From JACVRW01 sp034664085 (GTDB lineage Bacteria > Actinomycetota > Thermoleophilia > Solirubrobacterales > Thermoleophilaceae): a stretch of 36,919 bases of DNA. The stretch lies in assembly GCA_034664085.1 (NCBI GenBank), contig JAXDII010000057.1, positions 1-36,919 on the forward strand, read 5' to 3'. The notes under the pieces are model-generated. The model had not been told where the DNA came from. It made no database searches and saw only the letters and a program-made list of their open reading frames with translations. The position numbers and the translations under genes were made by a program. This document shows positions 8,279-15,538 of this stretch, in pieces (the first letter of the stretch is position 1; the number at the start of each line of letters is the position of its first letter).

Positions 8279-8288
8279 ATGTGCACAT
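8279..8288. promoter_or_regulatory. Perfect 10-bp palindrome in the amt / PucR-type regulator divergent region
   Basis: ATGTGCACAT is a perfect palindrome in the 170-base region between amt (minus) and the GAF/PucR-type regulator (plus). On the complementary strand the neighbouring nine bases CCTATGTGC also occur at 13870-13878 in the gmaS-mgsA intergenic region. It may be an operator for the adjacent regulator. Evidence is positional only, and a chance nine-base match is not excluded. Confidence 0.25.
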
Positions 8289-8341
8289 AGGGAGGGCCAA
8301 CTAGCGCGGTTACGATTGCCGCCACGGAAAGGAGGGCTCGC

Positions 8342-10126
8342 GTGACGGTCTCACCAGTCACCGAGGGCGGTGATGCGCTGACGCGCGTTCGGCGCGAGAA
8401 CGAGACGCTGTACGCGGTCATCCAGACCGTGTCCTCGTCGCTGGCCCTCGACCGGGTGCTCGGCGGCATCGTGGACATCGCGACCGACGCGACTGGCTGC
8501 CACGCCTGCTTCATCTACTTCGCCGAGTCGGACCGCCTCGTGCTGCGCGCCGCCTCGCCGCGCTACTCGGAGCTGGTCGGCAACGTGCAGATGGGCCTGC
8601 ACGAGGGCCTCGCCGGCTGGGTCGTTCGCAACAAGACGCCCGAGTTCATCCGCGAGGGCGCCCTGGACGACCCGCGCATCAAGTACGTGCCCGAGCTGGA
8701 GGAGGAGCGCTTCCAGTCGATGATCGCTGTGCCGATCCTCGCCCGCGACGGCGACGTCATCGGCGTGGTCGTGCTGCACACCGAGGCGCCGCGCGAGTTC
8801 GACGACGACGTCCTCAACTTCCTGGTCCACACCGCGTCGCTGGTGGCGGGCGCAGTCGAGAACGCCCAGCTCTACGAGGAGGCGCGCGAGCGCGTCGACG
8901 CCCTCACCACGCTCACCCAGCTGAGCCAGTCGCTGGCCGCGGTCACGCTGCGCGAGGACCTCTACGACGCCGTCACCCGCGGCGCCCGGCAGCTGCTGAG
9001 CGCCGACGCCTGCCAGATCTGGCGGCTCGACACCGACGCCGACGAGCTGATGCTGGTCGGCTCCGACCCGGGCGAGACGGCGGAGTCGAGCGCGCCCCCG
9101 GGCCGCGCGGCACTGCTGCTCGACCTGATGCGCCGCGAGCAGGGCGGGCGCCGCGACCGCGCGTCGGGCGTGGTGGCGCCCGAGGTGGACGGCGACGGGC
9201 TGCTGGTCGCGCCGCTGGTGGCCGGAGACGAGCAGCTGGGGATCCTCAGCGTCGCCCGCGGCCGGCCCTTCGCGGACGAGGACGCAGAGCTGCTGCTGGC
9301 GGTGGCCAACCAGACCGCTGTGGGCCTGAAGAAGGCGGAGCTGATCGAGCGCCTGACCGCCGAGAACATCGTCAAGGACATGTTCGAGGCGCTTGCGGCC
9401 GGCGCGGTGCAGACCGGCGAGGCGAAGGCGGCCGACGCCCGCTGCGACCTCAACCGCCCGCACGTCTTCATCCACGCCGAGCGCGCCCCCGGCAGGCAGG
9501 ACGGCCTGCCCTGGCCGGAGCTGGCCGCCCGGGTTCAGGCGCGCCTGCAGCGGCTCTACCCGCGCGCGTTCTTTGACGCGCGCCACGACGGGCTGCGCGC
9601 GCTCGCCCCGCTGCCGACCGACCAGCCCGGCGCCGCCGAGCAGCTGTGGAACGCCTGCGACGAGCTCGCCCGCGAGGAGGGCCTCGACGTCGGGCTGAGC
9701 GACATCGACCGCGGCGCCGCCAGCGCGAGGCGCCGGATGCGCGAGGCGGCGGACGCGGCCAGCATCGGCCGCTCGCTGGCGGCCGACGGCGGCGCGGTCT
9801 CCTACCAGCAGCTCGGCGCCTACCGCTACCTCGTGCATCTGGAGCTGGACGAGACGCCGCACGACCGCTACGGCCAGGCCGTCGACGAGCTGCTCGACTA
9901 CGACCGGCGCCGCAACGCCCAGCTCGTGGAGACGCTCGAGCGCTTCCTGGGCGCCCGCTGCAGCGTGGCGGTCAGCGCCCGCGCCCTGTTCATCCACCCC
10001 AACACCGTGCGCCAGCGGCTCGAGCGGATCGAGCGCATCACCGGGCTCGACATGCGCACCGAGGACCTGCTCTCGCTGGAGCTGGCGCTCAAGGTCGCGC
10101 GACTACACCGGGCGCGCGGGGAGTAG
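8342..10126 (+). CDS. Tandem-GAF, PucR/CdaR-type helix-turn-helix transcriptional regulator
   Basis: 594 residues. A first GAF domain spans about 28-175 (LDRVLGGIVDIATDATGC, GLAGWVVRNKTP, SMIAVPI, GVVVLHT). A second spans about 190-335 (QLLSADACQIWRL, LLVAPLVAGDEQLGILSV, LLLAVANQTAVGL). The C-terminus (about 530-590) is a PucR/CdaR-type helix-turn-helix with RALFIHPNTVRQRLERIERI. The GTG start is preceded by AAGGAGGG. GAF domains sense small ligands or redox state. The gene diverges from amt and is flanked by nitrogen and C1 genes, so control of nitrogen or amine uptake is a fair guess but is not shown. The middle section (about 370-520) resembles the GGDEF-like spacer common in PucR/CdaR proteins. 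Confidence 0.82.
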   Translation: MTVSPVTEGGDALTRVRRENETLYAVIQTVSSSLALDRVLGGIVDIATDATGCHACFIYFAESDRLVLRAASPRYSELVGNVQMGLHEGLAGWVVRNKTPEFIREGALDDPRIKYVPELEEERFQSMIAVPILARDGDVIGVVVLHTEAPREFDDDVLNFLVHTASLVAGAVENAQLYEEARERVDALTTLTQLSQSLAAVTLREDLYDAVTRGARQLLSADACQIWRLDTDADELMLVGSDPGETAESSAPPGRAALLLDLMRREQGGRRDRASGVVAPEVDGDGLLVAPLVAGDEQLGILSVARGRPFADEDAELLLAVANQTAVGLKKAELIERLTAENIVKDMFEALAAGAVQTGEAKAADARCDLNRPHVFIHAERAPGRQDGLPWPELAARVQARLQRLYPRAFFDARHDGLRALAPLPTDQPGAAEQLWNACDELAREEGLDVGLSDIDRGAASARRRMREAADAASIGRSLAADGGAVSYQQLGAYRYLVHLELDETPHDRYGQAVDELLDYDRRRNAQLVETLERFLGARCSVAVSARALFIHPNTVRQRLERIERITGLDMRTEDLLSLELALKVARLHRARGE

Positions 10127-10135
10127 CGGGTGGCG

Positions 10136-10369
10136 CTACTGGCTCTGCTGGGCCCGTCGGTGCAGCCCGAGCCAGATCCTGAAGATGGCGTAGCCGAACA
10201 GGTGACCGAGCAGGACGAACAGCACCCAGAACGCCTTCCAGAGGAACTCCAGCTCGTCCTCGTGCCAGAGCTCCAGTCCGGTCAGGTAGACCAGGATCAG
10301 CAGCGCCACCAGCAGGATCGGCGGGACCTGACCGGTGAGGACGAACAGGACCATCGGCGGGCGCACCAT
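10136..10369 (-). CDS. Small two-helix membrane protein, unknown
   Basis: 77 residues with two hydrophobic stretches (about 8-30 and 44-66) separated by a short acidic segment (ELWHEDELEFLW), ending in a basic tail. It is a probable hairpin membrane protein and I do not recognise a family. The ATG at 10369 has no obvious ribosome binding site and lies only 14 bases from the divergent GTG of the next gene; a Met at residue 6 (10354) is an alternative start. Its 3' end converges on the GAF/PucR-type regulator with nine bases between. Real-gene status rests on the convincing membrane topology and the lack of a better frame. Confidence 0.55.
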   Translation of the reverse strand: MVRPPMVLFVLTGQVPPILLVALLILVYLTGLELWHEDELEFLWKAFWVLFVLLGHLFGYAIFRIWLGLHRRAQQSQ

Positions 10370-10383
10370 ATAGGCGGCGGCGG

Positions 10384-11055
10384 GTGACGATCCGCGCGAA
10401 GCTGTACGCGGCGATCGTCCTGAGCATCCTCGGGCCGCTGGCGACGACGGCCGTCGCGCTGCAGGGCATGACCGATCTGGGCAGCCGCTTCGACGAGGTG
10501 CGCGACCGCGCGCGGCACGAGTCGATCGCGCTGCAGCTCAAGTTCGGCGTGACCGACATGAACGGATGGCAGACCGCCTATGGCTACGACGGCGGCGCCT
10601 CGCGGCCGATCTTCGAAGAGTCGGTCGCGACCTTGCGGCGCGACCTGCGCAGGGCGGACCGCACGCTCACCGACCCGCGCGAGCGCGAGCTGCTGAGCCG
10701 GCTGAGGCGGCAGTTCGAGGAGTTCATGCGCCTCGACGTGGCGGCCTACCGCGCGCTCCAAAGTGGCCGCGAGCAGGTCACCAAGGACATCTTCCTGGGA
10801 CCCGAGATCGCGCAGTTCAGGGCGATGGCGGACACCGCCGAGCGGCTGGCGCGCTACGAGCAGCGCACGGCCACGGCGACCGCCATCGCGTTCGAGGACG
10901 AGCGCGACGCCGCGCGCAAGCGCCTGATCGCCGTGGCGCTCGGCGCCGGCCTGGTGATCGTGCTGCTGCTCGTGACCGCGGCCGACGTGGCGCGCATGGC
11001 GCTCGAGGGCGAGCGGCACCTGCGCGACTCAGCCGGCGACAAGACCGCCGGCTGA
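10384..11055 (+). CDS. CHASE3/four-helix-bundle-like membrane sensor without output domain
   Basis: 223 residues with an N-terminal transmembrane helix (about 8-27, LYAAIVLSILGPLATTAVAL), a roughly 150-residue, mostly helical, charged extracytoplasmic region and a second transmembrane helix (about 181-202, ALGAGLVIVLLLVTAADV). A short cytoplasmic tail follows. This layout is that of CHASE3 or four-helix-bundle sensor inputs of histidine kinases and chemoreceptors, but no HAMP, kinase or signalling domain follows. Start GTG 10384, with no clear ribosome binding site. The next gene, an antiporter, begins nine bases after the stop, so the two are probably co-transcribed. It may be a truncated receptor or a stand-alone sensor; the function is unknown. 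Confidence 0.65.
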   Translation: MTIRAKLYAAIVLSILGPLATTAVALQGMTDLGSRFDEVRDRARHESIALQLKFGVTDMNGWQTAYGYDGGASRPIFEESVATLRRDLRRADRTLTDPRERELLSRLRRQFEEFMRLDVAAYRALQSGREQVTKDIFLGPEIAQFRAMADTAERLARYEQRTATATAIAFEDERDAARKRLIAVALGAGLVIVLLLVTAADVARMALEGERHLRDSAGDKTAG

Positions 11056-11064
11056 GTCGGCGCC

Positions 11065-12282
11065 ATGACCGACGACGTCCTAGTAACGCTGAGCCTGCTG
11101 CTCAGCGCGTCGCTGGCGGCGCGCTTCCTCGCCAGCGTCGTCCGCATCCCGGAGATCCTGATCCTGGTGGCCGTGGGCGCCCTGCTGGGGAGCTCGGCGC
11201 TCGACGTGATCGACGTCCCGCTCGACTCGCTGGGCGCCCAGCTGCTGTTCACGCTCGGCGTGTCGATGATCCTCTTCTACGGCGGGCTCAACCTCTCGCT
11301 GCCGGTGCTGCGCAAGGTCTGGGTGGGGCTGGGAATGCTCGTGGTGCCGGGAGTAATCCTCACCACAGCGGTCGTGGGAGTGGCGGCGTACGCGGTGTTC
11401 GACCTCCCCTGGGAGGCGGCGCTGCTGATGGGCGCGGTGCTGGCGCCGACCGACCCGGCCATCCTGATCCCGCTGTTCATCCGCTCGCGGCTGCGCCCGA
11501 AGGTGGCGCAGACGGTCGTGGCCGAGTCGGCCTTCAACGACCCCACCGGGGCGGCGCTGGCACTCGTGCTGGCGGGCGTGCTGCTGGGCGGTGACGGATC
11601 GCTCGCCCATCCCGTCGAGGAGTTCGCCGTCGACCTGCTGATCAGCACGGTGATCGGCGTGGTCGCCGGCGTCGGGCTGGCGGCCGCGATCTCGAGCCAC
11701 CGTTCCGGCATCTGGCGCGAGTCGTCGGCGCTGGCCGTGCTCACCGTGGTGACGATCAGCTTCTTCTCGCTCGACTCGGCCGGCGGCAGCGGGTACCTGG
11801 GCGCGTTCCTGGCGGGCCTGATCGTGGGCAACATGGAGCACCTGGGGCTGGCCATGCACTCCAAGCACGAGCAGGAGATGCGCCTGTTCGCGTTCAACCT
11901 CGCCGACCTGGTGACGCTGATCGTCTTCGTCGTGCTCGGGGCGAACATCCCGTTCGACGTGCTGGGGGAGAACCTGCTGCCCTCGCTGGCGGTGCTCGCC
12001 GCGCTGCTCCTTGTGGCGCGGCCGCTGACCGTGCTCGTCTGCGCCATGCCCGACCGGCGCGCCCGCTGGACGCGGCAGGAGCTCGCGTTCCTGTGCTGGA
12101 CGCGCGAGACGGGCGTGGTGCCCGCCGCGCTGGTCGGCGTGCTCGCCGGCCTCGGCGTCCCCAACGGCGACCTCTACGCCAGCGTGGTCGCGCTGGCGAT
12201 CATCGGCACCCTGCTGCTCCAGGCGCTGCCGGCGCACTGGCTGGCGAAGCGACTCGGGCTGCTCGAAGAGCCGGCAGCCTGA
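11065..12282 (+). CDS. CPA1-type Na+(K+)/H+ antiporter membrane protein
   Basis: 405 residues, about 12 membrane helices. Cation/proton antiporter signatures are visible: LFYGGLNLSL, GAVLAPTDPAILIPLF (TDPA) and the ND motif in ESAFNDPTGAALAL, with a later GYLGAFLAGLIVGN. The conserved Asp of the FNDPTG segment is the ion-binding residue in CPA1 NhaP-type proteins. It exchanges protons for Na+ or K+ across the cytoplasmic membrane. Compared with full-length NhaP it lacks a long cytoplasmic tail. It follows the CHASE3-like gene by nine bases. The exchanged ion cannot be read from sequence. Methylamine oxidation makes acid and ammonium, so a pH or ion-homeostasis role would fit, but this is inference. 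Confidence 0.85.
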   Translation: MTDDVLVTLSLLLSASLAARFLASVVRIPEILILVAVGALLGSSALDVIDVPLDSLGAQLLFTLGVSMILFYGGLNLSLPVLRKVWVGLGMLVVPGVILTTAVVGVAAYAVFDLPWEAALLMGAVLAPTDPAILIPLFIRSRLRPKVAQTVVAESAFNDPTGAALALVLAGVLLGGDGSLAHPVEEFAVDLLISTVIGVVAGVGLAAAISSHRSGIWRESSALAVLTVVTISFFSLDSAGGSGYLGAFLAGLIVGNMEHLGLAMHSKHEQEMRLFAFNLADLVTLIVFVVLGANIPFDVLGENLLPSLAVLAALLLVARPLTVLVCAMPDRRARWTRQELAFLCWTRETGVVPAALVGVLAGLGVPNGDLYASVVALAIIGTLLLQALPAHWLAKRLGLLEEPAA

Positions 12283-12296
12283 GCGCGACGACAGCC

Positions 12297-12348
12297 AGGG
12301 CGGGTCCGAGCCTCGCCGGGGGGAGCCGGCGCGGGCCGGGCCCGCCCT
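12297..12348. terminator. Bidirectional terminator-like inverted repeat between converging genes
   Basis: In the 75-base gap between the antiporter and gmaS stop codons, AGGGCGGGTCC (12297-12307) can pair with GGGCCCGCCCT (12338-12348), with one G-T pair, around a GC-rich loop that can fold further. There is no T-tract, as is usual in very GC-rich genomes. The position between convergent genes supports a shared terminator. Confidence 0.45.
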
Positions 12349-12357
12349 CGCTGCCGC

Positions 12358-13737
12358 CTAGTACAGCTGCAGGTAGCGGTCGACCTCCCACTGCGTGACC
12401 TGGTTGTGGTACTCCTGGAACTCCTGCTGCTTCACGCGGACGAAGTAGTCGACGTAGTCCTCTTTGTCGGTCCCGCCGAGGGCGGCGCGCATGACGTCGT
12501 CCTTCTCGAGCTCGCGGGTTGCGTCCAGCAGCGTCGCCGGCAGCAGCTCCACGCCGAGGTCGGTGCGCTCCTGCTCCGTCAGGTGGTGCAGGTTGAGCTC
12601 CGTGGTGGGATCGCCGGCGTCGAGGCCCTTCTCGATCCCGTCCAGTCCGGCGGCGAGCGTCACGGCCGCCGCGAGATAGGGGTTGCACGAGCCGTCGATG
12701 GTGCGGTCCTCCACGCGGCCCGGACCCGGCACGCGCAGCATCTGCGTGCGGTTGTTGTAGCCGTAGCTCACATACACCGGCGCCCACGTGGAGCCGCTGC
12801 GCGAGCCGACGACGAGGCGCTTGTAGGAGGTCACCGTCGGCGCGGTGACCGCGATGTACGCCTTGGCGTGGGCCTTCAGTCCGGCGATGAAGTTGTAGCC
12901 GATCTCCGATACGCCCATCCCGCGCGGATCGTCTGCGGGGTCGGCCCCGAAGACGTTCTCATCGCCCTTCCAGAGGCTCATGTGGAAGTGGCAGCCGTTG
13001 CCGGTCAGATGCGAGAACGGCTTGGGCATGAACGTGGCGATCATGCCCTGCTCCTGCGCCAGTGACTCGACCATGTACCGGAAGAAGATCGACCGGTCGC
13101 ACGTGGTGAGGGCGTCGGCGAACTCGAAGTTCTGCTCGAACTGGCCGTTGGCGTCCTCGTGGTCGGTGGCGTAGTTGTCCCACCCGAGCGCGGTGATGTT
13201 GCGCGCCACCGTGGACACGAAGTCCAGGTTGCGGGTCAGGCCGCGCATGTCGTAACAGGGCTGCTCGAGCGTGTCGAGCGGGTCAGCCAGCTCGATCGTG
13301 CCGTCCTCGCGCTTGCGCACCAGGAAGTACTCCAGCTCGGCGCCGATCTTGAACTCGAAGCCCATCGAGGCGGCGCGGTCGAGCTGCCGGCGCAGGATCG
13401 TGCGCGGGCAGTACGGCCACTCCTCGCCGTCGACGTGGATGTCGCACGCGAGGCGCGCCACGTTCGGCTTCCACGGAAGCGGGGTGAACGAGCGGACGTC
13501 GGGCATGGCCGCGAGGTCGGGATCGTGCGGCTGCTGGCCGATCTCGCCTGCGGCGAAGCCGGCAAAGCCGGCCCCGTCCTCCATCAGGCCGTCGAGGTGG
13601 GTGGCGGGCACGAGCTTCGCGTTCGGCTTGCCGTGCATGTCCACGAACTGGGCGAACAGGAATTCGATGTCGTTGGCGCCGATGTAGGCGCGGACATCCT
13701 CGAGCGACTCGGGTGCGGTAAATGGCTTAGCTGTCAT
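12358..13737 (-). CDS. gmaS: Gamma-glutamylmethylamide synthetase (GMAS), N-methylglutamate pathway
   Basis: 459 residues of the glutamine synthetase superfamily, of the type found with mgs and mgd genes. Landmarks are ATDHEDANGQFEQNF, TFMPKPFSHLTGNGCHFHM, VYVSYGYNNRTQMLRVP and GSCNPYLAAAVTLAAGLDGI. GMAS joins methylamine to the gamma-carboxyl of glutamate using ATP, in the cytoplasm. The assignment rests on these motifs and on the divergent mgsABC-mgdBCDA genes next door. I prefer the ATG at 13737; a TTG four codons upstream (13749) is possible, and neither has a strong ribosome binding site. It shares a 178-base control region with mgsA. A general glutamine synthetase is the main alternative, less likely given the context. 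Confidence 0.9.
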   Translation of the reverse strand: MTAKPFTAPESLEDVRAYIGANDIEFLFAQFVDMHGKPNAKLVPATHLDGLMEDGAGFAGFAAGEIGQQPHDPDLAAMPDVRSFTPLPWKPNVARLACDIHVDGEEWPYCPRTILRRQLDRAASMGFEFKIGAELEYFLVRKREDGTIELADPLDTLEQPCYDMRGLTRNLDFVSTVARNITALGWDNYATDHEDANGQFEQNFEFADALTTCDRSIFFRYMVESLAQEQGMIATFMPKPFSHLTGNGCHFHMSLWKGDENVFGADPADDPRGMGVSEIGYNFIAGLKAHAKAYIAVTAPTVTSYKRLVVGSRSGSTWAPVYVSYGYNNRTQMLRVPGPGRVEDRTIDGSCNPYLAAAVTLAAGLDGIEKGLDAGDPTTELNLHHLTEQERTDLGVELLPATLLDATRELEKDDVMRAALGGTDKEDYVDYFVRVKQQEFQEYHNQVTQWEVDRYLQLY

Positions 13738-13816
13738 CTGGCGCGGCAAACTACTCGGTTACCCCCATCGGGGCCAATGTGCTGGCGTAACACCTTTCAG
13801 TGGCTGGAGATGTAGA

Positions 13817-13833
13817 TCACAAACAGTGTGTGA
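13817..13833. promoter_or_regulatory. TCACA-N7-TGTGA dyad in the gmaS-mgsA divergent control region
   Basis: In the 178 bases between the divergent gmaS and mgsA starts, TCACA (13817-13821) and TGTGA (13829-13833) form a five-base inverted repeat with a seven-base spacer, near the middle of the region. The same region holds CCCC-ATC-GGGG (13763-13773), which would lie in the gmaS leader, and a TTAGACT -10-like box (about 13895-13901) close to mgsA. One bound regulator could control both directions. I could not find the AATT-centred dyad here. Confidence 0.35.
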
Positions 13834-13915
13834 AGCCCACATACCGAACGGGTGAATTGTTGGTCCGCACCTATGTGCCTGCACCCAAACCCTGCTTAGA
13901 CTCGGTCGCCGGACC

Positions 13916-14818
13916 ATGTGTGGAATCGCAGGATTGTTCTCGAAATCGCTCGACGTGAGCGGCGACCTGGGTGGTCACCTGGGCGCCATGCTCATGCAGT
14001 TGAGCGATCGCGGCCCCGACAGCGCCGGCGTGGCGATCTATCGCGATCCAGCGCCCTCGGGCTCGTCCAAGGTCTCGCTGTTCTCTCCTGATCCGGACTA
14101 CGACTGGAGCACGGTGCGCGAGGCGCTGGCCGACGAGTTCGGCGCCGGTGAGCCCGAGCTGCGCGCCAGCCACGCGGTGATCGTGGTCGAGGCCGACGCC
14201 GAGGTGGCGCAGGCCTGGCTGCACGAGCACCACCCGGAGCTGCGCGTCATGAGCGCCGGACAGGCGATCGAGATCTTCAAGGAAGCCGGGCACCCGAACC
14301 AGTTCATCGAGCGGTTCGCGCTTTCGGACATGCAGGGCAGCCACGCGCTCGGACACACGCGCATGGCCACCGAGAGCCGCGTGACGACCGAGCACTCGCA
14401 CCCGTTCTCGACCGGCCTCGACCTCTGCCTCGTGCACAACGGCTCGCTCTCGAACCACAACCGGCTGCGCCAGCGCCTGCGCCGCGAGGGCATCGAGTTC
14501 CAGACCGACAACGACTCCGAGGTGGCCGCGGGCTACCTCACGCACCGCCTGCGCGAGGGCGCGACGCTCGAGCAGGCGCTCGAGGGCTGCCTCGAGGATC
14601 TCGACGGCTTCTACACCTTTGCCGTCGGCACCGCCGAGGGCTTCGCGGTGCTGCGCGACCCGATCGCCTGCAAGCCCGCCGTGATGGCCGAGACCGACGA
14701 CTGGGTCGCGATGGCCTCCGAGTACCGGGCGATCGCGGTGCTGCCCGGCGCGGCGAACGCGACGATGTGGGAGCCCGAGCCGGGCCGCGTCTACAGCTGG
14801 GAGCGAGCTCCCGTCTGA
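13916..14818 (+). CDS. mgsA: N-methylglutamate synthase subunit A (class II glutamine amidotransferase)
   Basis: 300 residues starting MCGIAGLF, giving the N-terminal nucleophile Cys2. Also seen are SDRGPDSAGVAIY, GHTRMATESRV, LVHNGSLSNH and DNDSEVAAGYL, the class II amidotransferase set. In N-methylglutamate synthase this subunit is expected to release methylamine from gamma-glutamylmethylamide for addition to 2-oxoglutarate. Its sequence is a close counterpart of 1214-2152. The stop codon TGA (14816-14818) overlaps the mgsB ATG by one base. The ATG is fixed by the need for Cys at position 2. It heads the mgsABC operon divergent from gmaS. A TTAGACT box sits about 15 bases upstream, so the leader would be very short. 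Confidence 0.9.
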   Translation: MCGIAGLFSKSLDVSGDLGGHLGAMLMQLSDRGPDSAGVAIYRDPAPSGSSKVSLFSPDPDYDWSTVREALADEFGAGEPELRASHAVIVVEADAEVAQAWLHEHHPELRVMSAGQAIEIFKEAGHPNQFIERFALSDMQGSHALGHTRMATESRVTTEHSHPFSTGLDLCLVHNGSLSNHNRLRQRLRREGIEFQTDNDSEVAAGYLTHRLREGATLEQALEGCLEDLDGFYTFAVGTAEGFAVLRDPIACKPAVMAETDDWVAMASEYRAIAVLPGAANATMWEPEPGRVYSWERAPV

Positions 14819-15528
14819 TGGCTGCCCTGGGGAGCGGGATCGACGCGCAGGAAGTCGATCTCGCCGTAACACCGCTGCGCGAGCTGAACGCCGCGCTCCA
14901 CTCGGTCGCCGACGACGGACCGCAGCGTTGGCGTGTCGTGAACCCGGCAGGGGCGCACGCGCTCGCCGCCGGCATCGACGCGCCGATCGAGGTCGAGATC
15001 GACGGCCACGCGGGCTACTACTGCGCCGGCATGAACAAGCAGGCCACCGTGCGCGTGCACGGCAACTGCGGCGTCGGCGTGGCCGAGAACATCATGTCCG
15101 GGCGCGTGATCGTGGAGGGCAACGCCAGCCAGTCCGCGGGCGCGACGGGCCGCGGCGGGCTGCTCTCGATCCGCGGCACAGCATCGGCGCGCTGCGGCAT
15201 CTCGATGAAGGGCATCGACATCGTCGTGCGCGGGTCCGTCGGCCACATGAGCGCCTTCATGGCGCAGAAGGGCCGGCTGGTCGTCTGCGGCGACGCCGGC
15301 GAGGCGCTCGGCGACTCGATCTACGAGGCGCACCTCTACGTGCGCGGCGTGGTCGCGAGCCTCGGCGCCGACTGCATCGAGAAGGAGATGCGCGACGAGC
15401 ACCTCGCCGAGCTGCGCGAGCTGCTCGAGCAGGCCGAGATCGAGGACCACGACCCCTCGGAGTTCCGCCGCTACGGCTCCGCGCGCCAGCTCTACAACTT
15501 CACCGTCGACAACGCCGGCTCGTACTAG
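14818..15528 (+). CDS. mgsB: N-methylglutamate synthase subunit B (GXGXG domain)
   Basis: 236 residues with the glycine-rich beta-helix repeats of the glutamate synthase C-terminal domain: GVGVAENIMSGRVIVEG, GRGGLLSIRG, GIDIVVRGSVGHM and RLVVCGDAGEALGDSIYEA. The C-terminal RQLYNFTVD matches the paralogue's KKLYNYDSL. It forms the second subunit of the three-part synthase, bridging the amidotransferase and FMN subunits. The ATG at 14818 overlaps the mgsA stop by one base, which fixes the start. The gap to mgsC is ten bases. It has no catalytic residues of its own in the known family; its role is inferred to be structural. Confidence 0.88.
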   Translation: MAALGSGIDAQEVDLAVTPLRELNAALHSVADDGPQRWRVVNPAGAHALAAGIDAPIEVEIDGHAGYYCAGMNKQATVRVHGNCGVGVAENIMSGRVIVEGNASQSAGATGRGGLLSIRGTASARCGISMKGIDIVVRGSVGHMSAFMAQKGRLVVCGDAGEALGDSIYEAHLYVRGVVASLGADCIEKEMRDEHLAELRELLEQAEIEDHDPSEFRRYGSARQLYNFTVDNAGSY

Positions 15529-15538
15529 GCAAGGACCG

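Noticed and set aside
13737..13749. TTG start four codons upstream for gmaS
   Set aside because: It adds only MPRQ ahead of the ATG and has no better ribosome binding site; the ATG at 13737 was preferred.
14767..14817. Upstream GTG/ATG extension of mgsB into mgsA
   Set aside because: The extra residues are out-of-frame mgsA sequence; the ATG at 14818 overlapping the mgsA stop by one base is the coupled start.
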